A DNA stretch of 64,000 nt from Dipteris shenzhenensis (GCA_047967505.1 CM106539.1); one strand, 5' to 3'; shown: positions 12,341 to 23,866, counted from the first letter of the stretch. Translations and numbers: made by a program. Notes: generated from the sequence alone by a model not told the origin.

Positions 12341-14138
12341 GTAGAGATGCTCCACAAAATATCATCCTTATAGTCAAAACCATTGTGTGCATAAGATGGA
12401 GATTCAAAATATAGAGAAGCCCAACCCCCAACCCTAGGAAACACTGATGCTATTTTGTTGTCTAGACATGGTTAACATGCTAAAGGTGATGCAATCTAGA
12501 TCCTACCCATGTAGGATTCAAAGGGAAGGTGGTGGAGGGGAACAATAGGAAGATAACCTTTAGATGGGAATAGCAGAGGTAGAAGTTTAACAAGGATGCA
12601 TGGCCATGACTAAGACAAGACGTCAAAACACCTCCAATTAGAGTATGATGAGGAAGTTGCTTTTTGCAAAAGAGAAGCAAGATACACATGACCCTCACCC
12701 ATCGTAATCTCAAGGTGCAAGATTGAATAAGTATCTTATTTTATTTTTATTTGAATCTTTTTCCAATTTCCATTCATTGACCATGTTTCCATTGCAACAA
12801 GCAACATTCAAGTTGTTTACACGTGCATTGTGCATTTAAATACTTTTGCAAGTGATTATCTTAATCAAAATTCTTTATCCTAGCAAATTTATACAAAAGA
12901 AAAACCTAGCAAATATACAAAAATATGTAAAAGATCATATTTGATATCAATCCAAGAATAGGTTTTTTATATTTTTAAGCATAGCTTTGTAATTAAAAAA
13001 TGAATCAAAATCAACACACTAAGGCAGTCAACATGGAAAAAGAAGAGATGGTTAAAGATAAAACATATAAGAAGAAATAGTGAAGGTGTGTGCAAAATTT
13101 CTCTTATGCTCCGACAACTATGGGTCACACAAAAAAATATCTAACTTAGAAGATCCCAAGGCAAGTCATCCCACTATCTAAGATGTTGATTAAATGAGCA
13201 AAGATTTTTCAAAATAATTGTTCACCTAGAAGAAAGGCATGTTTCCTATGGCAAGGTCAAAGATATCTCAAAAACCGAAATCCCATATAGAGCTGTAATG
13301 GGTGATACTTTCTACAAGGCTAGAAAGAAAGGCTAGCTATACACCTAAACAACGTTTGTATTAAGATATCCAAGTCTAGATATTGGTTTCGAAAAGAGAG
13401 CCATAAAAAGAATTTATGGAGATATACCTTTACAAATAGAACATAAATCATCATTAGTAAACTAAGAACAAACTTTCTTAACTTGGAAGTCAATAAATGC
13501 ACACAAAAAACCATCCAACCAAGGTGTGATGGTACAATCCTAATGCTAAAAAACACGTGGTGCAAACGGGCACCAAAAAATGAAATGTTAAGCATGTGTT
13601 AAGGGAAATATGGAAGAGTCACATTTATTCCCAATATCAATGATCACACCCCAAGCTATACCAAATTAAAGGATGCCATCCCATTGAATAAGATGTTTCA
13701 AACCAGTCATGCACCTACGAGAAAATCTTGCATGGGTACAATTAAAAAGATACAACAAAATTAATGACTTAAAGAGGCAAGAAAAGAACTAAATTAACAA
13801 ATAGTTACTCAATTCAATCTACTTTTTTCACAAGGAAACAACTAAATAAATTTCATATGGGCAAGGGTTAAAAAGGTGAACAAAATTAAATTCTATATCT
13901 AGCTGTGATGGCACTGATATAATAGGGAGCCCTCATATAAGATTGAAAAGAAATAGCTCAAAGGCTAGGTAAGCACCTTTAAAAAAATCATGCCACAAAA
14001 CCAGTCAATTCTCCTCCAAAAAGATCATGTTTGGAAATCTTCATGAGAAAGGTCCTCAGCATGTCGTGTACCATAGGTGTGTCATGTCAGTGGTTGCCAC
14101 TTTGTTTGCAAAATGATAGCCTAGACAATCCTATTGTT
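12341..14138. other. AT-rich intergenic stretch
   Basis: No gene recognised. The right part probably belongs to the decayed gypsy element that was the target of the large transposon at 14204, but its protein sense is visible only from about 14139. Confidence 0.4.
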
Positions 14139-14203
14139 AGGGCCTATGGTCATGAAAGATAGTCATGACCATCTAAAGAAGATTATTGACACTTGTCAAA
14201 GGG
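14139..14203 (+). pseudogene. Ty3/gypsy integrase zinc finger, left half of a split target
   Basis: The frame reads DSHDHLKKIIDTCQR, ending in the CQR of an integrase HHCC finger. The partner text (VGRVNK, then KKWGINFVSQL) begins right of 27917, after the 13.7-kb insertion. The two halves meet in frame if one copy of the 9-bp duplication is dropped. This is the pre-insertion target and fixes the left border of the transposon. Confidence 0.75.
14195..14203. repeat. Left 9-bp target-site duplication GTCAAAGGG
   Basis: Identical to 27917-27925, in the same orientation. A 9-bp duplication is the usual signature of Mutator-like elements. Confidence 0.8.
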
Positions 14204-14252
14204 GGGCATTACCAAAAAGCGAGCGAGGCCAAATAAGTGAGCGTGGACAATT
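14204..14252 (+). repeat. Left terminal inverted repeat region
   Basis: Begins GGGCATTACC, then AAAAAGCGAGCG and a second gtgagcg unit, then caattacc. The right end carries the same order of AAAAAGCGAGCG, GGCC, gcgagcg and caattcc on the opposite strand. The outermost bases match the right end of the small MITE (AGGATTGCC). Confidence 0.7.
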
Positions 14253-15042
14253 ACCATGCAATACTCACAATTTATGTTCAAAGAAAACTTACCCATTTGC
14301 CTGCATCTTGGCTACCATGTTTCCAGAAGTACATGTTCAAATCATGTTTCCATTTCTATGAAAAAGTAATGAGAAAATAAAACATTGAATGTTTTCAATA
14401 TTGAGACTATATAGTAACATATTACATTAAATGCTCCTCATGTTGTCACAAGACACCTTTTTTCTAAAAGTTATTAACTCCATAGCACAAAAAGCAAATG
14501 TCATACCAAAAAAAAATTTAACATAAAAATTTTGATGCTTCAAAATATCTTCCAGCCCTTGGAATGATTTTACAAAATGTTTTTTTATGCATTGCCAAAA
14601 CATGGAAGCACACCTATGTATATCATCCACTTCCAAGAGAAATATAAAAAAAGTACATCTAGGCTACCTACTACATGCTTGATGGGTTTCTTCCACCTTC
14701 AAAAAATACAACTTAGTGCAGCTTCATGCATGGAAGCACACCTACATATATTATTTGCTTCTGAAGGAAATGTGAAAAAAGGACATCCAAGCCATACACT
14801 ATATACTTGATGGGTTTCTTCTACCACCCAGAGCTTGAAACAATTCAACTTTTATCAATGCAGCCTGATGCATAAACTGATGCACCGTTTGAGCCAAGCC
14901 CAAGACACAAATAAACACAAAGTATATGTGCTTGCAAGGCATGTAGGGACTTTTTCTTGCTTCCCTTTCTGTGAAATCAAGGCATGTGCAACATGGGAAC
15001 TCTAAAATCGAGACACTATATGTTAGCCCCTTGGACATTCAT
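14253..15042. other. 3' subterminal region of the transposon
   Basis: Non-coding DNA between the left terminus and the transposase 3' end. It includes the 128-bp duplication listed separately. Confidence 0.5.
14601..14826. repeat. Imperfect tandem duplication, period 128 bp
   Basis: The phrase catggaagcacacctat starts at 14601 and again at 14729, and both copies close with cttgatgggtttctt (about 14677 and 14808). It is subterminal within the large transposon. Confidence 0.8.
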
Positions 15043-17930
15043 CTTGCTGTATGAACATGGAATACATGCACCTCATGTGGAATAATGATGTTCTCTCTCA
15101 CCACCTCCCCATTTTCCGTAACTGCCTTGTGTATCCTTTCCTTGAAATCTTTAGTCAAATTTACTCTCCATGAAACAAGCTTTCCATCACGAGAAGAAGG
15201 GCGCACATGGCTAGGTGTATGGATCTGCTATGCACAAGGAGGCCCCATCACACCAATAGAATCATCACTATCAAATACAAACCCTACCCTTACAAGGGCA
15301 CCCCTCTCATCTATAGTCATTGATGTGCCACTTGCAACCTTCCATACACCTAGAGAGACCCCAGGAACACCTTGAATGGATTTATCCACATTCCATGTAT
15401 GGGTGACAGAAGTATTACAAAACCATACAAACTGCTCTGTCACTCCATGAGAATGTTGCCTTCTTCCCTTAAAACAAGGGGCGGGCACCCATAACTTGCA
15501 CTTCTACCAAGTGCATTGATTAGTGCCCCACATCATCTCCGACTCTCTACCAAGTAGCCAAAGCATGTGACAACGCTATGTGGTTCGGGTCTCCTGATCG
15601 CCCAATTGGCTTCATGAATAAATATCTCTCTACAAACCCCATCCTGTGATGGACTTTTAAAATCAATGTATCTTGTTTTTCCTATCACTCTCCTTGTTGT
15701 CACTGTGATGTATTTTGGTCGATGACTATCGTTTGCATGGACCGATGTTGAACATTTTGAACCCCTCTTTCTTCTTATGCTCACCGGTTCTGTTACTGGT
15801 CTATTCATCTCAGGAGATTGTATCCCGGCCTCTTTAATCAATGTGTGTGATAAATCCACAAGCCTATTTATGTCCCCTTTACCAGACCCACTACCATCTA
15901 GTATTCTTCGCCGTAGAGCATCCAAATTTGGTCCTGTACCCAAGTGTTTTCCATTCATAAAGGCATTGTAGTGGGCACTTTGAAGGACACTCATTGCAAG
16001 ATCTATTGCACAAGCATCATACAATGTTATGTGTTTTGCACATCCATGTGTTGCTCTCATGCTAGAATGTTTTGTCTCTGAAAGGTTCACTGTAGGAACA
16101 AATCCAGAGTGCTCTTCTTGCCGCAAGAACATTCCCCCCCACTGGTTGACTCTAACTCCCACCAAGCTAGCCACATAGGCAATGTTGGTAGCTCACCCTC
16201 CTTCACATGAATGGGAGACCAATACAAATTCAATGTTTGTTTGCACTGCTCTGCAGGAGTTGAAGTTGTTGCCTCTCTCCACTTCCGACATAGAACTTTA
16301 TGCTCCTCCTGAAATTGTGGCTTAATGCATCGTTTGGTGTGGTCAACCATGCTCATCTCCAAATGGAAAACACAAGTTCTTTCTTTACCATCCATCACAT
16401 TTTCAAGTCCACCATTGTAAACAATGCGGACAGCCAACCAATTTGCTCTTGCTCCATCTACTATGAATCCATGAAATTGAGGTTTTTCAAAACCATTCTT
16501 CTCCATTGTATTGTTCAGTAGCTCCCAGAATTGACCTGAGCATGGTTATCCTCCACCTTGAATTCACATATTGCTATAGTTAATATTTCCCTTATGAATG
16601 GGTCATACACATGAGCACCCATTGTTGACCATCCCCTCACTCGATGCACATGGTCAAAATGAACCCATTGTGATCCCAAGCTTCCACCACGCCACATGCG
16701 ATTCACTAGATCAACTCCTGATCCTGGACCAATGGTCGACATTTTGAAGATATGCGGTTGTTGTTCATCTTGCAATTGTTTAGGAAAAAGGATACTTAGG
16801 TATGGATATCTGCATCTCCTCTTTAAATCAAGTATTGAATCCATTCCACCATCCCCTCCTCTAGCCTCACTTCTTGCTCTCTGCACCATTCTCTGAAGCC
16901 TCCTTCTTTGGGTCATTGGTGTAATGGTTTCAAGTGCTTCTTTGAACATTCGATCATCTAGCGGCTCCACAACAATCCCATCCTTTGCTAGCATCATATC
17001 CATCACAAAGTCTTGTGCCACAGACACCTGGATATTTTTGCAAGAGGAATTTCTATTCAACCTAGCATGCATTGAAACGAGATCCTCTACTTGCATTTCC
17101 TTTGCTCGACTTCTACCTTTTTCAACTGGATGGTCATGGAAACCCACATGCACTACACATCTCGTCGTCTTCACTCGTTCATGGGGAAAGCAATAATATA
17201 TAATAGCATTGCATAGGTAAACACACTCTAGTATTCCATCACAATGCTTGCACACAAGTGACCCCAAAGCTGGATCAATGGGCCCAGGTAGAGAAGGCCT
17301 CCTAAGCTTTCCTTTCCACTGTGTATCATTTAAAACTTCCATTCGTTCAAGGAAAGGACAATCCAAATTACAACATCTCAAATAACCTGAACATCTACTC
17401 ATCCTCACAACACCATCGAAGTAGTCTTGCGAACATGTGGAATATTTTGTCCAAACATGGCCATCAGCATTCTGTTCCATTCCAAACATTGGTGAACCCT
17501 TAGGAATAGGTGGATGTTCGAAGACAATATATCCATCATAAGCTAGAGGAAGCTCAGTAACTTTCTCCACCCGAATTGCAGATTTGAGCACAACATGAAA
17601 AGAACTATTCAAAGGCATCCTCTCTATAAGTGAAACCACACTATTCACCTCAGGATTCATAAAGTCACCATAAGTACCTCTCTTATCAAGCACATGAACT
17701 CTTTAAATTGATTCTTGGCTGCCATTAATCTTGAACCCTTTCTAACCATCCTCTAAGTTCACCACTGGAAGGACAATGGCAAGCTCATCTATTCCAATTT
17801 CTTGATGCAGCTCAATGTCCTCATTCTCAATGTGAAAGTGTTCCTTAAGCTCCACCAACGAAACCTCGGGGAAAGGAGTGTCATAACAAATGGTCAATGA
17901 TTCATGTTCTCCAAAGCGAATGAAACTGAA
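15043..17930 (-). pseudogene. MULE-like DDE transposase with WRKY/GCM1 zinc finger, decayed
   Basis: Read on the minus strand from about 17930 down. An N-terminal acidic region (FIRFGEHESL, then LKEHFHIENEDIELHQE) runs in the same frame as the main block but is cut by TAG (17742-17744) and TAA (17703-17705). Next is a WRKY/GCM1-type finger: DGHVWTKY, GYLRCCNLDCPF and, further on, CVVHVGFHDHP. The DDE core follows: WVHFDHVHR holds the probable first Asp, FIVDGARANWLAVR the second, and LSETKHSSM a probable Glu. Frameshifts lie near 16540 and at a C-run near 16134-16170, and a stop splits the C-terminal part (15488-15045, containing THTWNVDKSIQGV and RVNLTKDFKERI). MULE transposases cut and rejoin element ends and duplicate 9 bp, as seen here. 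It could be placed in another DDE group, but the order of D-D-E contexts and the 9-bp duplication favour MULE. Confidence 0.75.
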
Positions 17931-18994
17931 AATGGCATGATTTAAATGCTAGAGCCAAGATGTAGCACTAGGCGACACCAACCAGAGAACAAGAGAAAAT
18001 CTAGCTACACAAAGGTTCTAGAGACAGGGAGGCAAAAGAAGAAATGGCATAGACGAGTTGCAGACCGAAGAGAATGGAGCAGAGAGAAGTGTTGAGAGAG
18101 ACACTGAAAGGGATTATGGGAGAGAAGAGATGGAGCAAGTTTGTCTCTTTAAGTGTCAAATGGCTTGCTCTTGAAAAGATGGTAAAGCTACCACTATTTG
18201 GTCGTTTAACTGTAAGTCTTTATTGAACAATATGTGTTTATTTGTTTAGAATAATGGTAATCATTGAACAAGATGCTAGCATGGAGATAGTAACTTGAAT
18301 GACGCCTCCATGCATTTCATTCAGTAAGGGTGTACATTTAATATAAATGAATAAAGAGACAAGTAACTTTCAAATTTATATATTGGTATTGAAAAATCAA
18401 ATATTAATAATTATTATATTTTACTTAGCAATAGTTAGAGCAGAATAGAAACACATATTATAAGTCAAGAACTAATACATAACACTTTTCTATTAATATA
18501 TAATACATTTTCTAATACTAATGGACAATTTTTTCTAAAGACAATAGTCGAACACAAAAAATACAACAGAATGAGTAGTATTTCAAATCTATATCTAAAT
18601 TGAAAACTATCAAAATGTGTGTATTCTCAAATCTATATCTAAATTTAAAACTATTAAAATGTGTTAGTTTACTTCACGTTTGCATGAACTAGCAATATTA
18701 TTATTTCCCCAACTAGCAATTTTAAAAACGGTTGACATCATGAGTTAGTACAACGGATTTAGGTGGCATTCTCCACTTCTTCTCCTGACAGCAGAGCCTG
18801 CAAAATTACTGGAGAATCTTTTCTGTAAAGGCCAGGCCTGCAAACTCATTACTACAAAATCGCCATGGTATCTTGCAAAATCTCCCATGGTATCAATACT
18901 GCAACCATCCCTCCTCTCCCTTCCTCCCCACCAACACGTTCAACAGTTTAGCCACGTTCAATAGTTTACCATGTAGGTCCCTTCACCTCTGTTC
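17931..18994. promoter_or_regulatory. Divergent leader/promoter region between the two transposon genes
   Basis: Purine-rich sequence (18000-18130) looks like the transposase leader on the minus strand. An AT-rich core follows (18350-18720) and then a short-repeat leader in the plus direction. No single TATA box stands out. The role is inferred from position between divergent genes. Confidence 0.35.
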
Positions 18995-19190
18995 GCTTCC
19001 ATAATCCAAGAGCTAGGCAACCAGAAGAAGGTCCAAACGGCAACGAACACAGAGCTTCAGCGAGCTTCCATATTCCAGGAGTTGGGCAACGAGCAAAGAG
19101 CTTCAAAGAGCAAAGTGCTTCGATAATCCAGGAGCTGGGCAACCAAAAGAAGGTTTAACGAGCAACGAGCTGCATCGAACTTCGAAGGTA
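18995..19190. repeat. Three tandem 53-70-bp leader repeats
   Basis: Units start cttccataatccaagagc (18995), cttccatattccaggag (19065) and cttcgataatccaggagc (19118). Each continues with gggcaac and gagc-rich text. The array ends in aacttcgaag followed by gtaagc, a plausible splice donor for a plus-strand leader exon. Confidence 0.75.
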
Positions 19191-19254
19191 AGCGCTGCTC
19201 TTTTCTCTTCTGAACTTCAATGACCATAACCATGCAATGACCATAATCATGCGA

Positions 19255-19304
19255 GGGGCAGCAAAAGAGGCAGCGCGTTAACGTGCTGCCTCTTTTGCTG
19301 CCCC
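19255..19304. repeat. Near-perfect 50-bp palindrome centred on GTTAAC
   Basis: The left arm begins ggggcagcaaaagaggcag and the right arm mirrors it with one mismatch in 25 positions and no loop. It is the best-preserved member of a palindrome family found again at 21.1-22.3 kb. Confidence 0.95.
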
Positions 19305-19970
19305 AAGAAGTTCAAGACTCTCCCTCCCATGTGAGCGCTCAGATGGTCGGAAGAGCGCCTCTCCCTGCTGCACCATAGCTTCCCTTCTAGAAAACTCATT
19401 TGTCTACTTTTGGGAGTAGCTGGTTTGCTTGGTAAAGGTGCTGCTTTGCTACAGCGACCCGGCTGAGAAGACGTTAGCTCCATGCGAGAAGAAGCAGAAG
19501 CCCTCGGGGATGCGCGCAAGCTTTGAGCTAGGGGGGACAGCTGTAGGCAGGCGAGGGGTGCTCCTGGGGGTGGGCAAGCGAGGGGTGCGGTAAGGTGCAG
19601 GCAGGCGAGGGGTGCGCTGGGGGGGGGCAGCTGCAGGCAGGCGAGGGGGGGGCAGCTACAGGCAGGCAAGTCAGGGGAAGAAGCAAAGGAAGTGGGGTGG
19701 GCAGAAGGAGGGCGGCAAAGAAGGAGGGATGATGGTAGTTCGAATTTGTTTACGGGTAGTTCTTGCGGTAAGATTCTGACAATTTCGAACGATTTGGCGG
19801 TAAGGTTCTGGGAATTTCGAGCTCTTAAAGCATCTTAACATCCGTCAGTATGTTCTTGGAAATGAAGCGCGTCTTCTTTTGCGAACGGAATTGAAGCTTC
19901 AAGCGGACGACAAATCTACACAGACCGATGTACGTTTATTACGTTAAGAAGTATCTACAACGTATTCTCT
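19305..19970. other. GC-rich non-coding stretch inside the transposon
   Basis: G-rich on the plus strand with low-complexity gcaggcgaggggtgc repeats (19540-19660). The minus-strand open frame here is a product of composition. It is likely part of the long 5' intron of the plus-strand gene. Confidence 0.4.
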
Positions 19971-21060
19971 TCAAGGGGTTTGACTCGCCAGTAGCTTCTT
20001 GCATTCCTGAAAATCTACGAGTCCATTGCCGTCCTCGTCTGCCGTCCTCGGGCGCATTATGCAAGGTTGGCTCCCCCCGATAATCCCATGCAAGTTCAGA
20101 CGGAGAAATGAACTCCCCCCTCTTCTCTATGCAGATGTTCCTCCACCTGTGGCGCAACAGACAGTATAAGAGAGTCCAAGCTATCGTCCGAAACCTTCAG
20201 TATTTTCTCATTGCAGTATTGGAGCGCGAAGGCGGTTTTGATTCCATCAGAGCAAAGACGTTTTCTCATTCGCCGAATGCTGATAGCTATCAAGGAGGCG
20301 GCATTTTTGACTCCATAGATCAAGCGTGAAAAGGATAAGGAGCTATTCAGTCAAATTGTTGGATCGGTTGTTCTGTTCAAGGGAAGCTTTAAGGAACATT
20401 ACAGAGGACAGGGTATGCGTAATGAGAAGCCAACAAGATGTCGGGGATCACAGGTCGTTGTTGCGTACAGGATCCTCAGGTTCAGATTCGTATTTGGAAG
20501 AAGATGCGCTTTACTCGTTCTAAATCCACACTATGCATCTCCATCCATTTTCTAGACTAGCAAGAATTGTTTGACATCCTCAAGTTGTCCGTAAAGCGGT
20601 GGAATTTTTAGTAATTTCTTTGCGCCTCCGTTATGGGTTGCCTCAGGGGAACTTTGAGCGAGGAGCTCGTCTGACAGTGTCTCAAGATTCAGTGAGGAGC
20701 TCGTCTGACAGTGTCTCAGGATTCCGTCACTGATAGATGGTTGCTGGTGCTTGGGCTCTAAATCCTCTGTAAATGTTCTATTTGAAAAGAACCCTGCCCT
20801 GTCTAGGTCCGTTCCTCCTACCTTGTCATCTGCGTGATGCTCTTGCTGACGGAGCTCGTCTTTGTTGACTTAACCATCGTGGTTTTCATCAGTGAGGCCA
20901 AATCAGTGAGGCCAAACACACGCTCAAGTAGTTGCCCATGAGAATCGTAGGACGTCTGTGGAGAAGTGGAAGAATCACGAAGGGAGTTTGAATGGCGGTT
21001 GAAACGGTGATGCGGTGGAAGGGAGTCCAAGGGGAGAGCAAGGGGGCAGGCTACCATTTT
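19971..21060 (-). pseudogene. Captured EF-hand (calmodulin-like) gene fragment
   Basis: On the minus strand, HGQLLERVFGLTD runs into an EF-hand loop DENHDG*VNKDEL (20890-20852) whose TAA at 20872-20870 replaces a Lys codon. A weaker loop, EFISPSELA, follows near 20100. A well-formed loop DEDGNGLVDFQEC (20039-20001) leads to the stop at 19973-19971. The order and spacing recall plant calmodulin-like calcium sensors. A 14-bp duplication (tttggcctcactga) shifts the frame just before the first loop. GC content is higher than the surroundings, and the fragment lies inside a MULE-like element, which fits capture of a host gene (Pack-MULE style). The middle part cannot be read as one protein; introns or later insertions are possible. 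A dead host gene overrun by the transposon is the alternative. Confidence 0.6.
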
Positions 21061-21119
21061 GAGCTCAAAACTCATTTTGAACGTCCTCCGCTTTGACAAA
21101 AGCCATGCAAGGGAGGGAC

Positions 21120-21320
21120 TCTTGGATTGCCTTGGGCAGCAAAAGTTAACGCGCTGCCTCTTTTGCTACCCCCCTGCCCCAAGAGTTAACGCGCTGCCTC
21201 TTTTGCTACCCCCCCATGCCCCAGGCAGTTCAAGACCCTCCCCCCCATCCGAGATATCCAAGGTCCTCCCCCCCATGCCCCAGGCACTCCAAGACCCTCC
21301 CCCTATGTGAGACATCCAAG
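21120..21320. repeat. Two half-palindrome units with ttaacgcgctgcctcttttgct
   Basis: The right arm of the palindrome family occurs at about 21146 and again at about 21186. Each is followed by runs of C and by ttcaagaccctcccccc/atgtgaga-type text that also trails the palindrome at 19255. The left arm of the first unit is truncated to gggcagcaaaag. Confidence 0.8.
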
Positions 21321-21337
21321 ACCCAGCTATGCTCTAG

Positions 21338-21403
21338 GATTGCATGAGGGACCACAATAGGCAGCGCATTACCACGCTGTCTATTTTGGCCCCTCGGGCA
21401 GTC
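21338..21403. repeat. Imperfect palindrome, aataggcagcg / cgctgtctatt
   Basis: The inner arms of 11 bp differ at one base. Outer arms with attg, gaggg and cc blocks extend the symmetry to about 33 bp on each side. Same family as 19255. Confidence 0.75.
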
Positions 21404-21799
21404 CAATAGCCCCCTCCTTGCAGGAGGATTGAGTAGATCGGTATGTTGTCAATACATAATGTCATTGGGATTGCCCTTTACCAACATGCATGAAAGTTGT
21501 ATTCTATTGATGTGTTTCACCTTTTCTAATTTGTGCATCTAGTAATGGATTCCGCTATTTTTGACAATGGATTATGTCGATTCTAAGCAAGGATTTCATG
21601 CACATAAGGGGGCTTTTTGAGCTTCAGGCAGTCAAAACCTCCCCCTGATGCATAGTCCCTCTCTTGTAAAGTCTTGGACTTGTATACTTATGCTTACATT
21701 CCATCTATATACTTGTGCATCTATATACAAGGGCACATATATTCATGCTTGTTTAGTTGATTTTTTCTCGTGCATTGTATGCCGTGCTCAGTCTTGAGT

Positions 21800-21905
21800 C
21801 GTGAGCCCTTCCCATGTTGAAAATATACCCGAGTTGCCAAGAAGGGCAACCCGTTAACATGTCATTTTTTAGAGCTTATAGTGTCTTTTCAAGAGGATAA
21901 AGGGG
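21800..21905. repeat. Imperfect long palindrome centred on GTTAAC (21853-21858)
   Basis: Arms share the order ccctt, tgaaaa, acac, aagaa, then gttaac, with many changes. It is a degraded relative of the unit at 22158. Confidence 0.55.
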
Positions 21906-22157
21906 AAACCTTAATAGGCATATAAATGCACAATATATCACATATACTAGAGCAAGCGCATATATATAAGTGTGTTCAAGTTCACTCTAGTGCATTTATA
22001 CAAAAGCAAAGAATTGCACATATATTAGAACATAATAATAGTGGTGCATGCAAGTATGTATGAATATACAAATGCATACAAGTGCTTACAAATTGTTGCA
22101 TCTAAGATCAAGTGCATGTACACTACTGCATGGCTTTGTTTTGTGTCTAGAGTCTGA

Positions 22158-22257
22158 ACCCCTCATGAAAAGACACCTTGAGAGGTCAAAAAGGGCATCG
22201 CATTAACGCGCTGTCCTTTTTGTCCTCTTCGGTTGTCTTTTCATGAGGGTAAGGGGT
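22158..22257. repeat. 100-bp imperfect palindrome
   Basis: The left arm reads acccctcatgaaaagaca through gtcaaaaagggcatcgc to attaac. The right arm mirrors it with gcgctgtcctttttgtcc and tgtcttttcatgaggg, with a short extra gtaag. It could fold as one long hairpin. Confidence 0.85.
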
Positions 22258-23164
22258 AGGCATACAAGTGCATAGAAATGCATATATACCAATGCAATTC
22301 CACATATACAAGTGTATAGATAGGACTGCAAGTTGATACACTGTGTGCATTGCTTTGTCTTGTGTCTTCAGTCTTAACCCCTTGTTTCTTCAGTCTTGAC
22401 AATGCATGTAATCATGTACTTGTAGATATAATTTCAAGTATATCCTTCTTATGAAATTCCTTTTTATAACATGTATTTCTATCAATGTACTTGTCTATAA
22501 GTATTTGTGTATTTGTAACATTTTATGTCAAAGACATGTAATATCTTGAAGAAATTTGTATTACAATCTTAATGTCTTGGCATTAACAATTGAATTCCTT
22601 ATTCTGTTAATTCTATTTCAAGCAATTCAATCTGTGTGCATGAGAGATGAACCTTTTTCTTTTAGCAGATTAGTGGGTATATGTTCTCGAAACTGCAAAT
22701 CAATTGCATTGGTAGATATATGAATTTGTTTTTTGTCTACTTATGTGTTTGTGTCTAGATATGTAAAATGATATTTATTCATAAGTGTGAGTTTACACAC
22801 CTTTGCATTCATATATGTCAACAATTTGAGATATTTGTTTGAGGCTTTTCCCTCATGATTTGTACACACTTCATGATTTGTTTGAGGCTTTGCCCTCATG
22901 ATATGTATGTATATTTTTGAAGATATGGGTATTTTTTAAACATTGCATATATTTTCATAAACAAAGCCTTTAGCATATATATATATGTGAATAAACTCTC
23001 ATGTTTTTTAGAGCTTATGGATAGATTTGAGAAGACCTTTGAATCTGCCATACATTATATTCTATTTGTTGTTAAATGTTGTTTCTTGTATTTTGTTTTA
23101 GTTTTTATTGAAAAGGTTTTGAGAACTATGATTGGAAAATGTCTTATTTTTTTGTCTTTTCAGG
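22258..23164. other. AT-rich sequence upstream of the first coding exon
   Basis: Probably the end of a long leader intron: it finishes with a pyrimidine tract and cag immediately before the ATG at 23165. Local gaggctttgccctcatgat-type repeats occur near 22840-22900. No coding sense. Confidence 0.4.
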
Positions 23165-23399
23165 ATGATAGGAAAAAAAGGAAGAAAAGTTCAAGTGGCA
23201 CATGCTATAAAGGCAACAAGAGGAACAAAAGAAGATCACAATTTTGAATCATCAATAGGTTGAATGGAAGAACTAGAAAGCATGGTGGGTCTAGAGGTTG
23301 AAACATCGTCAACTCAAAGAGATGAAGTTAAAAGAGTGGAGGAGGATGAGTTGGATGACAGTGAAGTTCAGGTGGAAGGAGGAGGTGATGTGATTGGCA

Positions 23400-23866
23400 A
23401 ATGTAGGATGCTTGATTCAGATCAGTGTCCTTGCATACCGTTGTGTAGGTTGATACCCTATGCAAGAGTGAGAGGACTTCGTGATGATGTATCTTCACTC
23501 AAAAGTACATTCCAAGTGGAGGGCTATCTCCTAGAGAAAGGGTCTTTCATTGTATGTGTTTGCAAGAGTGATGGAGAGGAGATAGTTGTGACAGATGATA
23601 TGAGGGAGAGTTGGTCTCCCACTTGGAGAGAGGTGAATGAAGAGTTTGAGAAAGATGTGACATCTAACACTGACTTTCATTTTATGTCACAAAAGTTGCT
23701 ATTTGTTTGGGAGGGCAATCATAGGACCACTGCATGGATGAGTGTTATCAAAGACATCTTTCCTACAAACAAGAAAAGACATGTACGAGTGGTATGCACA
23801 ATAATTGACCCAAGGAAAATTAGTGAGATTGCTCTCTTGGCAGGGCTACAACGAATGAATTCATAA
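23400..23866 (+). other. ParB/sulfiredoxin-like domain of the composite gene
   Basis: The segment has the family's two hallmarks. One is an opening strand-helix with IPLCRLIPYARVRGL and a following helix with VSSLKSTFQVEGYL. The other is a box resembling the ParB GERR motif, LFVWEGNHRTTAWMSVI. A closing strand reads VRVVCTIIDP. ParB-like folds bind DNA or nucleotides and often sit next to methylases in bacteria. The exact sub-family cannot be told by eye. Confidence 0.7.

Noticed and set aside
15043-17930. Reading this locus as a single-copy host WRKY transcription factor
   Set aside because: The finger is followed by a DDE core, and the locus sits between terminal repeats with a 9-bp duplication. 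It is also full of stops.
15043-17930. Assignment to the KDZ transposons because of the Cys clusters
   Set aside because: WxKY and HxH fit WRKY/GCM1 better, and the D-D-E contexts and 9-bp duplication fit MULE.
19247-19669. 140-codon Pro/Leu-rich minus-strand frame
   Set aside because: Follows G-rich low-complexity DNA and the palindrome; composition artefact.
19255-22257. Palindromes as transcription terminators
   Set aside because: Plant Pol II genes do not end at such hairpins, and no T-run follows them consistently.
22987-23247. 86-codon frame with hydrophobic segment before the ParB exon
   Set aside because: Crosses a splice acceptor; the exon is better read in the frame starting at ATG 23165, which joins the ParB domain.
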